Part shown: positions 52,150-61,004 of the stretch, one piece after another
Position numbering within the stretch: position 1 is the stretch's first letter
Layout: every line of letters begins with the position of its first letter
Origin: Bradyrhizobium diazoefficiens
GTDB taxonomy: Bacteria > Pseudomonadota > Alphaproteobacteria > Rhizobiales > Xanthobacteraceae
Direction: 5' to 3'
NCBI RefSeq assembly: GCF_016616885.1
Contig: NZ_CP067102.1
Coordinates: 3,438,501 to 3,502,500, forward strand
DNA length: 64,000 bases
Position numbers and translations under genes: made by a program
Notes under the pieces: generated by a model
The model's database searches: none
Seen by the model: only the letters and a program-made list of their open reading frames with translations
What the model was told of the DNA's origin: nothing

Positions 52150-53514
52150 ATGACGGCATCAGATGCGGGAACCGCGCCCTGGACCGGGCGGCTGACCGGC
52201 GGCTCCGGGGTTTCCGTTCTGGTCGCGACCGCGATCGTCGTTGCCGACATGATCGGGGTCGGGGTCTTCACCAGCCTCGGCTTCCAGGTCAAGGACATCC
52301 CCTCCGGCTTCTCTATTCTCGCGCTCTGGACCGTCGGCGGCGTCGTCGCGCTCTGCGGCGTGTTCTCTTACAGCGAGTTGGGCGCGATGTTTCCGCGCTC
52401 GAGCGGCGAGTACAATTTCCTCGGCCGCGCCTATCATCCGGCCTTCGGCTTTCTCGCCGGCTGGGTTTCGGCGACGGTCGGCTTCGCCGCGCCCGTAGCG
52501 CTCGCGGCCATGGCCTTCGGCGAATACGCCAAGTCCGTCGTGCCCGAGGTGCCGCCGATCCCGCTCGCCATCGGCGTGGTGTGGCTGGTCTCGATCGTGC
52601 AGTTGACCGGCGTCAAGCACTCCTCGACCTTCCAGCTCATCTCGACCATCCTCAAGGTCGTGCTGATCGTCGCTTTCCTCGTTGCTGGCTTCGTCGTTGG
52701 CACGCCGCAGCCGATCTCCTTTGCGCCGCACGCCGGTGACCTCGCCCATATCGTGAGTGCGCCTTTCGCGATCGGGCTCGTCTTCGTGATGTACTCGTTC
52801 TCGGGCTGGAACGCCGCGACCTACATCATTGGCGAGATGAACACGCCGCAGCAGAGCCTGCCGCGCGCGCTGCTCGCGGGCACGCTGATCGTGCTGGTGC
52901 TGTATGTCGCGCTCAACGCGGTGTTCCTCTACTCGACACCAATCAGCGCGCTGGCCGGCCAGCTCGACATCGCAAGCGTGGCCGGCAGCGCCATCTTCGG
53001 AGGCCTCGGCGGCCGGATCGTCGGTGCGATGATCTGTGTCGGCCTGATCTCCTCGATCAGCGCGATGATGTGGATCGGCCCGCGCGTGATGATGACGATG
53101 GGAGAGGACATCCCGGCGCTGCGCGTGTTCTCGCGCAAGTCGGCGCGCGGCGCGCCGGCCTATGCCATCCTGTTTCAGCTCGCCGTCGCCAACCTGTTGC
53201 TGTTCACGCGCAGTTTTGAAGCGGTGCTCGACTTCATCCAGTTCTCGCTGCTGTTCTGCTCGTTCTTCACGGTGGCCGGCGTCATCAAGCTGCGCATTAC
53301 CGATCCTGATTTGCCGCGGCCCTATCGCACCTGGGGATACCCGTTCACGCCTCTGATTTTCCTGCTCGTGACCGCGTCCATGATGTACTACCTCCTGACC
53401 GAGCGGCCGGTGCAGTCGCTGTCGGGGATGCTGGTCATGCTCTCGGGCCTATTGATCTATGCTATTTTCCGCAGGCGGCCGGTCGCCGCTGCCACGTCAC
53501 ACAATCGCGAATAG
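52150..53514 (+). CDS. APC family amino acid permease
   Basis: A 454-residue permease with about 12 hydrophobic helices. TM1 has the APC substrate-binding signature (ADMIGVGVFTSLG). TM6 shows the unwound GWNAATYIIGEM segment. This fits amino acid/polyamine/organocation transporters, with an amino acid as the likely cargo. AAGGA precedes ATG 52150. The next gene begins 2 bases after its stop, so the two are coupled. Confidence 0.88.
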   Translation: MTASDAGTAPWTGRLTGGSGVSVLVATAIVVADMIGVGVFTSLGFQVKDIPSGFSILALWTVGGVVALCGVFSYSELGAMFPRSSGEYNFLGRAYHPAFGFLAGWVSATVGFAAPVALAAMAFGEYAKSVVPEVPPIPLAIGVVWLVSIVQLTGVKHSSTFQLISTILKVVLIVAFLVAGFVVGTPQPISFAPHAGDLAHIVSAPFAIGLVFVMYSFSGWNAATYIIGEMNTPQQSLPRALLAGTLIVLVLYVALNAVFLYSTPISALAGQLDIASVAGSAIFGGLGGRIVGAMICVGLISSISAMMWIGPRVMMTMGEDIPALRVFSRKSARGAPAYAILFQLAVANLLLFTRSFEAVLDFIQFSLLFCSFFTVAGVIKLRITDPDLPRPYRTWGYPFTPLIFLLVTASMMYYLLTERPVQSLSGMLVMLSGLLIYAIFRRRPVAAATSHNRE

Positions 53515-53516
53515 AC

Positions 53517-54719
53517 ATGTTTCGTCCCATGAGACTTGCGGCCGTCGCTCTTGCCCTTATGGCTGCGGCCATCTCGTCCGCGCGTGCAGCCGAGGTCACC
53601 TTCGACGACACTGCGCGCTTCCTCGCGGGCATGCAGCCTTCAGCGGACTCGCCGCTGGTGGCGCTCACCAGGGATCCGTCCTGGGAGCATCACGCAAAAT
53701 TCTTCGACGGCGCCTTCGCCCAGCTCGAGCAGCGGCAATTGTCGAGGATCCGGAGCTGGTCGGACGTCAATCTCGCCGCGCCGCGGCCGACCATGTTCTA
53801 TTTTTTCAGCGGCCCGGATTTCCTCTACGCCAACGCCTTCTATTCCAGGGCCAGCACCTACGTGCTGGGCGCGCTGGAGCCGGCCGGTGCGGTGCCCGAT
53901 CTGACCAGGTTGCCGCGCGGCTCGGTCAATGCCGCGCTCTACAATGTCGAGCGCTCGCTCGGCTCGATCCTGAGCTTCTCTTTCTTCATCACCAAGCAGA
54001 TGAAAGTCGACCTGCACGCCAACCAGGTCAACGGCACATTGCCGATCCTCTACGTCTTCCTGGCGCGCTCCGGCAAAACCATCCGCAACGTCGAGATGGT
54101 CGCGCTCGACGACAAGGGCGGCGTGCACACCGGCAATGACAATCCCGGGCCGAATGCCACACGCGGGGTCCGCATCACCTTTGCAGGCGCCGACGGCGAG
54201 GCGCGCACGCTGTATTATTTCTCGACCGATCTCTCCAATTCCGGCGCGCGCGCAGCCGGCTTCCTGAAATTCTGCGAGACGCTCGGGCCCGGCAACAGCC
54301 TGCTCAAGAGCGCGTCGTATCTCTTGCACGGAGGCAACTTCACCGTCGCCCGCGACTGGCTGCTCGCCAACAGTGCGACCATCATCCAGGATGATTCCGG
54401 CATTCCGCTCGCCAACTACAATTCGCGGCAATGGCGCTTTTTCCCGTTCGGCCGCTATCTGGGGCCGATCGACGAATTCCCCGGCCGCTATCAGGAGCGT
54501 TACGCCGAGCTGTTCACGCGCGCCCAGCCGATTGATTTCGGCGTCGGTTATCGCTGGCGGATGCACGAGTCGAACTTGCTGCTGTCGGTGAAGATCCCCG
54601 GGAGCGAAGCCGCGCCGGCCGCGGAGACGACCTCGTTCGCCGAACCGCCGCCGAAGCCGCGGCCGAAGCGGCCGCGTCCGCCCGAGCCGCCGCCCGGACG
54701 TTTCTTCTGGTTCCGCTAG
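53517..54719 (+). CDS. Secreted protein coupled to an APC permease, unknown function
   Basis: A 400-residue exported protein with a signal peptide (cleavage near ARAAE) and a C-terminal Pro-rich tail (PPKPRPKRPRPPEPPP). The central part (about 30-345) is conserved in Bradyrhizobium and Rhodopseudomonas from memory, with the motifs YYFSTDLSN and QWRFFPFGRYLGP. No recognised fold. The start codon lies 2 bases after the permease stop, so translation is probably coupled. This suggests joint expression rather than shared function. Confidence 0.78.
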   Translation: MFRPMRLAAVALALMAAAISSARAAEVTFDDTARFLAGMQPSADSPLVALTRDPSWEHHAKFFDGAFAQLEQRQLSRIRSWSDVNLAAPRPTMFYFFSGPDFLYANAFYSRASTYVLGALEPAGAVPDLTRLPRGSVNAALYNVERSLGSILSFSFFITKQMKVDLHANQVNGTLPILYVFLARSGKTIRNVEMVALDDKGGVHTGNDNPGPNATRGVRITFAGADGEARTLYYFSTDLSNSGARAAGFLKFCETLGPGNSLLKSASYLLHGGNFTVARDWLLANSATIIQDDSGIPLANYNSRQWRFFPFGRYLGPIDEFPGRYQERYAELFTRAQPIDFGVGYRWRMHESNLLLSVKIPGSEAAPAAETTSFAEPPPKPRPKRPRPPEPPPGRFFWFR

Positions 54720-54932
54720 CTACCAGTGCACGCTCTGGCTTGGCACGATGAACGCTGTCGTGCTTGGCGGCGTCGCAAGGCTTGTCGCCAGATACCAGCC
54801 GGAGCCGATAACAAGGACGAGCAGCGCGACGATCGCGAGCATGTCGATGGTTCGGGGATCGTGATCCCGCGGATCAAAGCCAAGATGTGAGCCAGGTCTG
54901 AAGTGAAAATGAGGGCTGATTTTCCAGCGCAT
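54720..54932 (-). CDS. Small single-pass membrane protein
   Basis: A 70-residue protein. GGGAGG is about 8 bases upstream of its start. A basic/His-rich N-terminus (MRWKISPHFHFRPGSH) leads to one hydrophobic helix (LAIVALLVLVIGSGWYLA) and a short C-terminus. It faces the previous gene end to end (adjacent stop codons). Function unknown. Confidence 0.65.
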   Translation of the reverse strand: MRWKISPHFHFRPGSHLGFDPRDHDPRTIDMLAIVALLVLVIGSGWYLATSLATPPSTTAFIVPSQSVHW

Positions 54933-55024
54933 TGTTGTTTCCTCCCCGTGGGAGCATCACAACAACGCGAGGGCGGAGTTCCGGTTCCAGTCAGAGCAGG
55001 GATGCGCAAAGCATCGCAGCATGC

Positions 55025-55363
55025 TTACGAGGCGTTGACGCCGCGCCAGCGGCCGTAGCGCCAGGGCAGGTACCAACGCGCACCTCTCGGCGCGGCGAGA
55101 GGCACGTTGTCGATGCCAGAGGTGCCGAAGGGGTTGCAGCGCAACAGGCGCGCGAGAGTCATCCAGCCGCCGGCCCAGAGTCCGAACCGTTCGATCGCCT
55201 CGTCGCCGTACGCGGAGCAGGTCGGCAGATGGCGGCAGTTGTAGCCGACCAGCGGCGACAGCGTATGTCGATACAGCCAGATCAGCGCGCGACCGAATTT
55301 GCGCGGCAGCCGCAACGCCTCGGCAACGGGAGTGGAACAGTGCTCGCAGGCTGAATGCTTCAT
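55025..55363 (-). CDS. yidD: Membrane protein insertion efficiency factor YidD
   Basis: A 112-residue YidD. The family core is present: WLYRHTLSPLVGYNCRHLPTCSAYGDEAIERFG and the pattern LLRCNPFGTSG. The paired Cys in CRHLPTC and the later RCNP are invariant in the family. YidD helps YidC insert proteins in the inner membrane. Unlike many genomes, it does not adjoin rpmH, rnpA or yidC here. The N-terminal extension with two Cys (CEHC) and the C-terminal tail are longer than the core. Confidence 0.93.
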   Translation of the reverse strand: MKHSACEHCSTPVAEALRLPRKFGRALIWLYRHTLSPLVGYNCRHLPTCSAYGDEAIERFGLWAGGWMTLARLLRCNPFGTSGIDNVPLAAPRGARWYLPWRYGRWRGVNAS

Positions 55364-55602
55364 GTGCGCTTTACAAATCTCTGTCCTGAATGCGCGGTTC
55401 CTGCGCAGGGAACCTCAACCCGTTGCACGCTCGCCATATTTTGCATGTTTTTAGGGAGCAGTGCAGCAAGTCGTATGGACGAGCTGTAGTCCTCCGGATA
55501 CCATTTTTGTGACACTCGTGGAAACATACGTCTGTATGATCGACTCATCGAGCGCGAAGCGGGGATAATCGCGCCAGCTGGGGTTTTGGGGAAGGGATCG
55601 GT

Positions 55603-56502
55603 TTGAAACTTCTGAAGTCGCTCAATCTTCGCGGCTGGTTGCTGGTGGGAACCGCCGTATGTGGAATCGTGCTGGCTGGCGCCGTCGCGATAGTCGGGTC
55701 GTCGGCCCGAGCCGGCGCTGCCCTCGAAGAGCGCAAGCTGCCAATGAAGTTTGGCTGGGTCGCCTGCGAGACGAACTGCCGCGGCTGGGTCAGCGCGGTC
55801 GGCATCATCACCGCTGATACCCCCAAGGATTTCGATGATTTCGCCCGCGGACGCCAGCTCGGCGGCGCCACCGTCGTGCTCGACTCCAGCGGCGGTTCCG
55901 TCAACGATGCGATCACGCTCGGTCGGCGCTTCCGCAATCTCGGCCTTCTGACCACTGTCGGCATCACGCAGCAGCGCGGCGGGCAGGGCGCCCGTCCGAC
56001 GGTCGCCTCGGAAGCCTATTGCGAATCCATGTGCGTGTTCCTGCTGCTGGCCGGCAAGAAGCGCTTCGTGCCGGAAGCGGCCCATGTCCGCGTCCATCAG
56101 ATCTGGATGGGCGACCGCGCCGATGATGCCAAGGCGGCGAGCTATAGCGCGCAGGATTTGATGATCGTGGAACGCGACATCGGCCGGCTCGCCAAATACA
56201 CCTTTGACATGGGCGGGGCAGGCGACCTCCTGTCGCTCGCACTCAATGTCCCGCCCTGGGAAGATCTGCACCAGCTCGACGCAGCCGAGCTGAAGCTCAC
56301 CAATCTCGTGACGACCGATCTGGTGGCTGACGTGCTGCCGCGTGTGGACATCACGGCGCCGGCGTTAGCGGAGCTCGCGCCGAAGACGCAAGCAAGGTTC
56401 GGCGGGGAGCAGGTGGAGCCAGCCAAGTCGACCAAGACGGCGGAGGCCGCGGTGCCGACGGGTAGCGCGGTCACAGCACCGGCTGCGCCGTCGCAGAAGT
56501 AA
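55603..56502 (+). CDS. Envelope ClpP-like (serine protease fold) protein
   Basis: A 299-residue protein starting at TTG with AAGGG upstream. A signal-type hydrophobic helix (about 12-36) is followed by a domain with the ClpP/crotonase-like pattern: LDSSGGSVNDAITLGRR, then a nucleophile-region Ser142 (YCESMCVFLL, flanked by Cys) and candidate His165 (VRVHQIW). A Cys pair (about 55/59) is also present. The C-terminal tail is disordered. Such exported ClpP-like proteins occur in rhizobia; activity is not established. Confidence 0.72.
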   Translation: MKLLKSLNLRGWLLVGTAVCGIVLAGAVAIVGSSARAGAALEERKLPMKFGWVACETNCRGWVSAVGIITADTPKDFDDFARGRQLGGATVVLDSSGGSVNDAITLGRRFRNLGLLTTVGITQQRGGQGARPTVASEAYCESMCVFLLLAGKKRFVPEAAHVRVHQIWMGDRADDAKAASYSAQDLMIVERDIGRLAKYTFDMGGAGDLLSLALNVPPWEDLHQLDAAELKLTNLVTTDLVADVLPRVDITAPALAELAPKTQARFGGEQVEPAKSTKTAEAAVPTGSAVTAPAAPSQK

Positions 56503-56518
56503 GAGCTTCAGTCCAGTC

Positions 56519-56974
56519 TCAGCCCTGCGCGGTGGCCGGCTGCTTCGCCTTGGCCTCGATCTGGCCGATCGCATCGACCACGGCATCGAAGGTCAGCAGC
56601 GTCGAGGCGTGGCGCGCCTTGTAGTCGCGGACCGGCTCGAGGAATTTGATTTCCTCCCACTTGCCTTCGGGAGGTGTCCCATTCTCTTTCAGCATCTTGC
56701 GAACGGTTTCGCGTAACTCACGGAGTTCGCTCGCAGTCGAGCCGACCACGTGACTTGCCATGATGGATGAAGAGGCCTGGCCCAGTGCGCAGGCCTTCAC
56801 GTCATGGGCGAAGTCGGTGACGGTGTCGCCCTCCATCTTGAGGTCGATCTTCACGGTCGAGCCGCACAGCTTGGAATGGGCGGTGGCGGTGGCATCGGGG
56901 TCCGACAAACGCCCGAGGCGCGGAATATTCCCGGCCAGCTCGATGATCCGCTTGTTATAGATGTCGTTCAGCAT
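56519..56974 (-). CDS. Iron-sulfur cluster scaffold (IscU/NifU-N family) lacking the third Cys
   Basis: A 151-residue protein with the scaffold fold. The first two Cys ligands are present: Cys37 (KLCGST) and Cys62 (KACALGQASS). The third, normally in HCS, is replaced: the equivalent stretch reads ARHAST (Ala123) with the neighbouring His kept. The family therefore may not bind a standard [2Fe-2S] cluster as IscU does. This variant seems usual in rhizobial relatives. It is adjacent to folE, divergent, with a shared 240-base spacer. Confidence 0.87.
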   Translation of the reverse strand: MLNDIYNKRIIELAGNIPRLGRLSDPDATATAHSKLCGSTVKIDLKMEGDTVTDFAHDVKACALGQASSSIMASHVVGSTASELRELRETVRKMLKENGTPPEGKWEEIKFLEPVRDYKARHASTLLTFDAVVDAIGQIEAKAKQPATAQG

Positions 56975-57216
56975 GTGATGGAGTCCAACACTTACCTGCC
57001 GGATCGGCCTTGGCGGGCGCGGTCCAGGGTCCTATATAGGGTCGGAACTGGCGGAAAAACAGTCCGGCGGCGCGTGGGCGATGATCGAGATCTGCATTGC
57101 CGCGTTATTGCCAAGAGACCTCTTTCGCCAAATACTGATCTCTTCAGGCGTCCGGCGGCTTGTCCGCCCCGTCTGCCGGTGACACTCCGGCCGCAAGGCC
57201 GTCGAACGGAGTCGAT

Positions 57217-57909
57217 ATGGACGCTACGATCAAATCCATCCGCCCGAACAAGCCTTCCGACCGGCAGCCCGAGAGCCGCCCGGCCGAGCTTGATCCTTCC
57301 GAATTTCTCGCGGCCGCCGTTCGCGCCGACCAGCCGCGCCCGGCTCGTGCCGAGGCCGAAGCTGCGGTGAAGACCCTGCTCGCCTATATCGGCGAGAACA
57401 CCGGGCGCGAGGGCCTGCTCGACACGCCGCGCCGCGTGGTCGAGGCCTTCGACGAGCTCTATCAGGGCTACCACCAGTGCCCGGCAGAGGTGCTCGACCG
57501 CACCTTCGGCGAGACCGCCGGCTATGACGACTTCGTGCTCGTGCGCGACATCGAGTTCACGTCGCAATGCGAGCATCACATGATGCCGTTCTACGGCAAG
57601 GCACACATCGCCTATACGCCGGTCGAGCGCGTCGTTGGCCTGTCGAAGCTAGCGCGCCTGACCGACATCTTCGCCCGCCGGCTCCAGACCCAGGAGCATC
57701 TGACGGCGCAGATCGCAGCCGCGATCGATGAGATCCTGAAGCCGCGTGGCGTTGCCGTCCTGATCGAGGCCGAGCATACCTGCATGTCGGTGCGCGGCGT
57801 CGCCAAGCATGGCGCCTCGACCTTCACCAGCCGTTACACCGGCATGTTCCGCGACAACCCGGCGGAGCAGGCCCGCTTCCTGTCCATGGTGCGAGGCATG
57901 ACGCGCTGA
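57217..57909 (+). CDS. folE: GTP cyclohydrolase I
   Basis: A 230-residue enzyme making dihydroneopterin triphosphate from GTP, the first step of folate synthesis. Conserved segments are [19 protein letters not shown] (zinc Cys and His), and [11 protein letters not shown] near the C-terminus with the second zinc Cys. ATG 57217 has GGAG six bases upstream; the longer frame adds a low-complexity leader and is not used. It lies 27 bases upstream of hisI and may be cotranscribed. Confidence 0.95.
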   Translation: MDATIKSIRPNKPSDRQPESRPAELDPSEFLAAAVRADQPRPARAEAEAAVKTLLAYIGENTGREGLLDTPRRVVEAFDELYQGYHQCPAEVLDRTFGETAGYDDFVLVRDIEFTSQCEHHMMPFYGKAHIAYTPVERVVGLSKLARLTDIFARRLQTQEHLTAQIAAAIDEILKPRGVAVLIEAEHTCMSVRGVAKHGASTFTSRYTGMFRDNPAEQARFLSMVRGMTR

Positions 57910-57936
57910 CCTCGCGAATAACCGGCGAGATGTGTC

Positions 57937-58359
57937 GTGTCCGCTCACTCCCACGAGATCGAGGAAGGCCTGACCTTTCTCCCCAAGTTCGATGCGAATG
58001 GCCTCGTGACCTGCGTGGCGACTGACGTCGCCAGCGGTGACGTGCTGATGGTCGCGCATATGAATGACGAGGCTTTGCGCAAGACCATTGCCACCGGCGA
58101 GGCCTGGTACTTCAGTCGCTCGCGCAATGCCTTGTGGCGAAAAGGTGAGACCTCAGGTCAGACCCAGCACGTGGTCGAGATCCGCACCGATTGCGACCAG
58201 GACGCAGTCTGGCTTCGCGTCGAGCAGATCGGCGCCGCCTGCCACACCGGTCGCCGGTCCTGCTTCTATCGCAAGGTTGAAGCCGACGGCGGCGGTGCAA
58301 AGCTCGTCTTCGTCGATGCTGAGAGGCTGTTCGATCCGGATGCAGTTTATAAGAAATGA
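57937..58359 (+). CDS. hisI: Phosphoribosyl-AMP cyclohydrolase
   Basis: A 140-residue enzyme of histidine synthesis that opens the adenine ring of PR-AMP. Zinc-binding Cys residues are in [11 protein letters not shown] and in [12 protein letters not shown], and the substrate region [18 protein letters not shown] is conserved. GTG start. The separate E subunit (hisE) is not fused. A folE-hisI pair has been noted in other alphaproteobacteria. A type C palindrome follows. Confidence 0.95.
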   Translation: MSAHSHEIEEGLTFLPKFDANGLVTCVATDVASGDVLMVAHMNDEALRKTIATGEAWYFSRSRNALWRKGETSGQTQHVVEIRTDCDQDAVWLRVEQIGAACHTGRRSCFYRKVEADGGGAKLVFVDAERLFDPDAVYKK

Positions 58360-58363
58360 CGTT

Positions 58364-58441
58364 CGTCATTCCGGGCGGCTCGAAGAGCCGACCCGGAATC
58401 TCGAGATTCCGGGCTCGCGCTTCGCGCGCCCCGGAATGACG
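58364..58441. repeat. Palindromic repeat, type C
   Basis: Arms beginning CGTCATTCCGGG and ending CCCCGGAATGACG surround an inner CCCGGAATCTCGAGATTCCGGG palindrome. It lies five bases after the hisI stop. It is a different family from types A and B. It is probably a transcript-end hairpin. Confidence 0.85.
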
Positions 58442-58453
58442 ACGGGGCGCGAA

Positions 58454-58468
58454 TTAACCCCGCATTAA
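58454..58468. promoter_or_regulatory. CtrA-type box TTAA-N7-TTAA upstream of transglycosylase
   Basis: TTAACCCCGCATTAACC is a perfect TTAA-N7-TTAAC match (58454-58468 plus C), located about 80 bases upstream of the ATG at 58550. The match is direct; CtrA binding is inferred. Confidence 0.5.
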
Positions 58469-58549
58469 CCATAGCTGTCCCACGGTGAGACGATCAGGCG
58501 TCCGAATTGCCGGCGCCGCTCAAACGCCGCGCGGGCCGGTCACGCCATC

Positions 58550-59566
58550 ATGTCGGTCGACAATTCCAGTGCCTCGCAGACGGTCGCAACCGACGCGTCG
58601 CGGCGTGTTGCGGGCGCGATCAAGCAGGCCTCGAACCAGACCGGCGTCAGTTTCGAATACATGTTGACCACCGCCAAGATGGAATCGGATTTCGATCCGT
58701 CGGCCGGCGCCACCACCTCGTCCGCCCACGGCCTCTATCAGTTCATCGACCAGACCTGGCTTGGCACGGTGAAGGAGGCGGGCATCCAGCTTGGCTATGG
58801 CAACTATTCCGATGCCATCACCCGGACGTCGTCCGGCACTTACACCGTCGACGATCCCTTCATGAAGCGCTCGATCATGAAGCTGCGCGACGATCCCGAG
58901 GCCGCTTCCAGCATGGCTGCGGCGCTGACGCAGTCCAACAGCTTCAAGCTCACCGGTCTGCTCGGCCGCAGGCCGTCCGACAGCGAGCTCTACATGGCGC
59001 ATTTCATGGGCGTCGGCGGCGCGGCGAAACTGATCGCCAATGCCGAGGACAACCCGCAAGCGGTCGGTGCGCGGCTGTTTCCCAACGCGGCCTCCGCCAA
59101 CCGTTCGATCTTCTACGCCAAGGATGGTCGTGCGCGCAGCGTCTCCGAAGTCTATTCGGTGCTGAATGCGCGCTATGCCAGCGCTTCGAATGCAAAATCG
59201 ACGCGCAGCGCGATCGCGATGTATGGCGGCACGCCGTCGACCACGCAGGTCGCGAGCGCCAACGGTGTGCAGCCCACCGTGCCGATGGTCAATGGCGCCG
59301 CCTATCTCCAGACCTTTCCGGATGCACGTGGCGTGACGCAGGTGAGCGCGATGTCGTCGACGACGGTGGCTGACGACACACCGGTCACGCCGGCATTCCG
59401 TTCGATCTACCAGCCCGGCGATGCGACGCAACCGGTCTCGACGACGGTACAGAAATTGTGGGGCAACAACGCCTCGCTCACCTCCGTTGCATCAGCGACG
59501 CCCAATGTGCGTCCGCCGCAACCGCTCGATCTGTTCAGCGATCGCAGCGGCACGTTCTCCAGCTAA
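58550..59566 (+). CDS. Lytic transglycosylase-like protein without signal peptide
   Basis: A 338-residue protein. Residues about 20-150 resemble an SLT-type transglycosylase core: the catalytic Glu45 in AKMESDFDP and the substrate motif SAHGLYQFI. There is no signal peptide, so export may be by another route such as the flagellar apparatus or phage-like holin. The C-terminal half is a low-complexity Ser/Thr/Ala-rich tail. A perfect CtrA-type box upstream suits a flagellar or cell-division muramidase. It precedes the DUF2336 gene. Confidence 0.78.
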   Translation: MSVDNSSASQTVATDASRRVAGAIKQASNQTGVSFEYMLTTAKMESDFDPSAGATTSSAHGLYQFIDQTWLGTVKEAGIQLGYGNYSDAITRTSSGTYTVDDPFMKRSIMKLRDDPEAASSMAAALTQSNSFKLTGLLGRRPSDSELYMAHFMGVGGAAKLIANAEDNPQAVGARLFPNAASANRSIFYAKDGRARSVSEVYSVLNARYASASNAKSTRSAIAMYGGTPSTTQVASANGVQPTVPMVNGAAYLQTFPDARGVTQVSAMSSTTVADDTPVTPAFRSIYQPGDATQPVSTTVQKLWGNNASLTSVASATPNVRPPQPLDLFSDRSGTFSS

Positions 59567-59725
59567 CGCGCGATCGGCAGCCGTTGGCTGCTTCCGGAAC
59601 TTAACAAATCATCAATAAAACCAGCCAGTTATGGTGAACGCTTTGTTAAGCGTCGTGGTTTATTTTGTGTTGCAGGTGACGGGCCGTCACCGTTTCGCTT
59701 TTTCGTTGCGTAAGCCGGAAGCACC

Positions 59726-60901
59726 ATGATTGTTCGGCAGTTCATCAATTGGATCAGGACCGCGCCCGCTGGAGAGCGGGCGGAGGCAACGCGGGCATTG
59801 GCCCGGGCCTGGCTGATCTCAGACCTTTCCCACGACGACCGCGTCGCCGCCGAAGGCGCGCTGCTGATGCTGCTCGACGACCCGTCGCCGCTGGTGCGGC
59901 AGGCGATGGCCGAGGCTTTTGCGCGCAGCACGGATGCCCCGGCGTCGATCGTGCGGGCGCTGTCGGCGGACCAGCCGACCGTGGCGCTGCCCGTGCTCGA
60001 ACATTCGCCGCTGCTGATCGATGCCGATCTCGTCGATATCGTCGCGACCGGCAATGACGAGGTGCAATGCGCGGTCGCCCGCCGCATCGCGCTGCCGGTC
60101 TCGGTCTGCGCCGCCATCGCCGAGGTCGGCTGCGCGGCGGCCGCGTTGGAGCTGATCGAAAATCCGCACGCCGAGCTCGCGCCGTTCTCCTGGAATCGCA
60201 TCGTCGAGCGTCACGGCCATCTCGCCGCGATCCGCGAGGCGATGCTGGTGCTGGACGACATTCCGGCCGCGACGCGCGCCGCGCTGGTGGCAAAGCTCTC
60301 CGAAACGCTGGCGCAGTTCGTCGTGGCGCGGAATTGGCTGAGCGCCGACCGTGCCGAGCGCATGACGACCGAGGCGCGCGATCGCTCCACCATGAATATC
60401 GCGGCGCGCTCGCGCGGCGACGACATGCAGGGCCTGGTGAAGCACCTGCGGATCACTGGCCAGCTCACCGCGGGCCTGATCCTGCGCGCGCTGCTGTCGA
60501 GCAATCTCGAATTGTTTGATGCCGCGCTCGCTGAACTCGCCGATCTGCCGCTGGCGCGCGTGTCCGCTCTGCTGCACGATCGTGGCGGCAACAGCTTGCA
60601 CGCGCTGCTTCGTCGCGCCGGGTTGCCTGAGGCGACGTTCGCCGCGTTCCAGGTCGCGCTCGATGCCTGCCACGAGCAGGGCTTTGTCGACACCGACGAC
60701 ACCGCGGCGCGCTTGCGCCGCCGCATGGTCGAGCGTGTGCTGACCCATTGCGAGACCGACCGCGGTGCCACCGAGCCGCTCATGGTCCTGCTGCGCCGCT
60801 TCGCCACCGAATCCGCCCGCGAAGAGGCAAGGCTGTTCTGCGACGAGCTCGTGGCGGAAGACGCGATCGATCCGGGATATGATGATCTGATTGCGGCGTA
60901 G
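59726..60901 (+). CDS. DUF2336 domain protein
   Basis: A 391-residue protein of the alphaproteobacterial DUF2336 family, seen in the repeats of the form LARAWLISDLSHDDRVAAEGALLMLLDDPSPLVRQAMAEAFA (HEAT-like helices). No enzyme motif. The family commonly sits near two-component or motility genes. It precedes an Hpt/response-regulator pair (on the other strand). A short hairpin (59638-59653) and T-rich patch precede it. A type A palindrome follows the gene. Confidence 0.85.
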   Translation: MIVRQFINWIRTAPAGERAEATRALARAWLISDLSHDDRVAAEGALLMLLDDPSPLVRQAMAEAFARSTDAPASIVRALSADQPTVALPVLEHSPLLIDADLVDIVATGNDEVQCAVARRIALPVSVCAAIAEVGCAAAALELIENPHAELAPFSWNRIVERHGHLAAIREAMLVLDDIPAATRAALVAKLSETLAQFVVARNWLSADRAERMTTEARDRSTMNIAARSRGDDMQGLVKHLRITGQLTAGLILRALLSSNLELFDAALAELADLPLARVSALLHDRGGNSLHALLRRAGLPEATFAAFQVALDACHEQGFVDTDDTAARLRRRMVERVLTHCETDRGATEPLMVLLRRFATESAREEARLFCDELVAEDAIDPGYDDLIAA

Positions 60902-60923
60902 TTCTCGCCGGACCCGCAAACTC

Positions 60924-60987
60924 CGTCATTGCGAGCGCAGCGACGCGCGGGGACGGTCTGGATTGCGTCGCTGCGCTCGCAATGACG
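60924..60987. repeat. REP-like palindrome, type A (shorter left arm)
   Basis: CGTCATTGCGAGCGCAGCGA and TCGCTGCGCTCGCAATGACG are the outer arms. The right arm is intact and gives the pre-insertion sequence of the IS110 target. It separates convergent DUF2336 and Hpt genes. Confidence 0.88.
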
Positions 60988-61004
60988 AGAGGAGAGAGCC
61001 GAAC

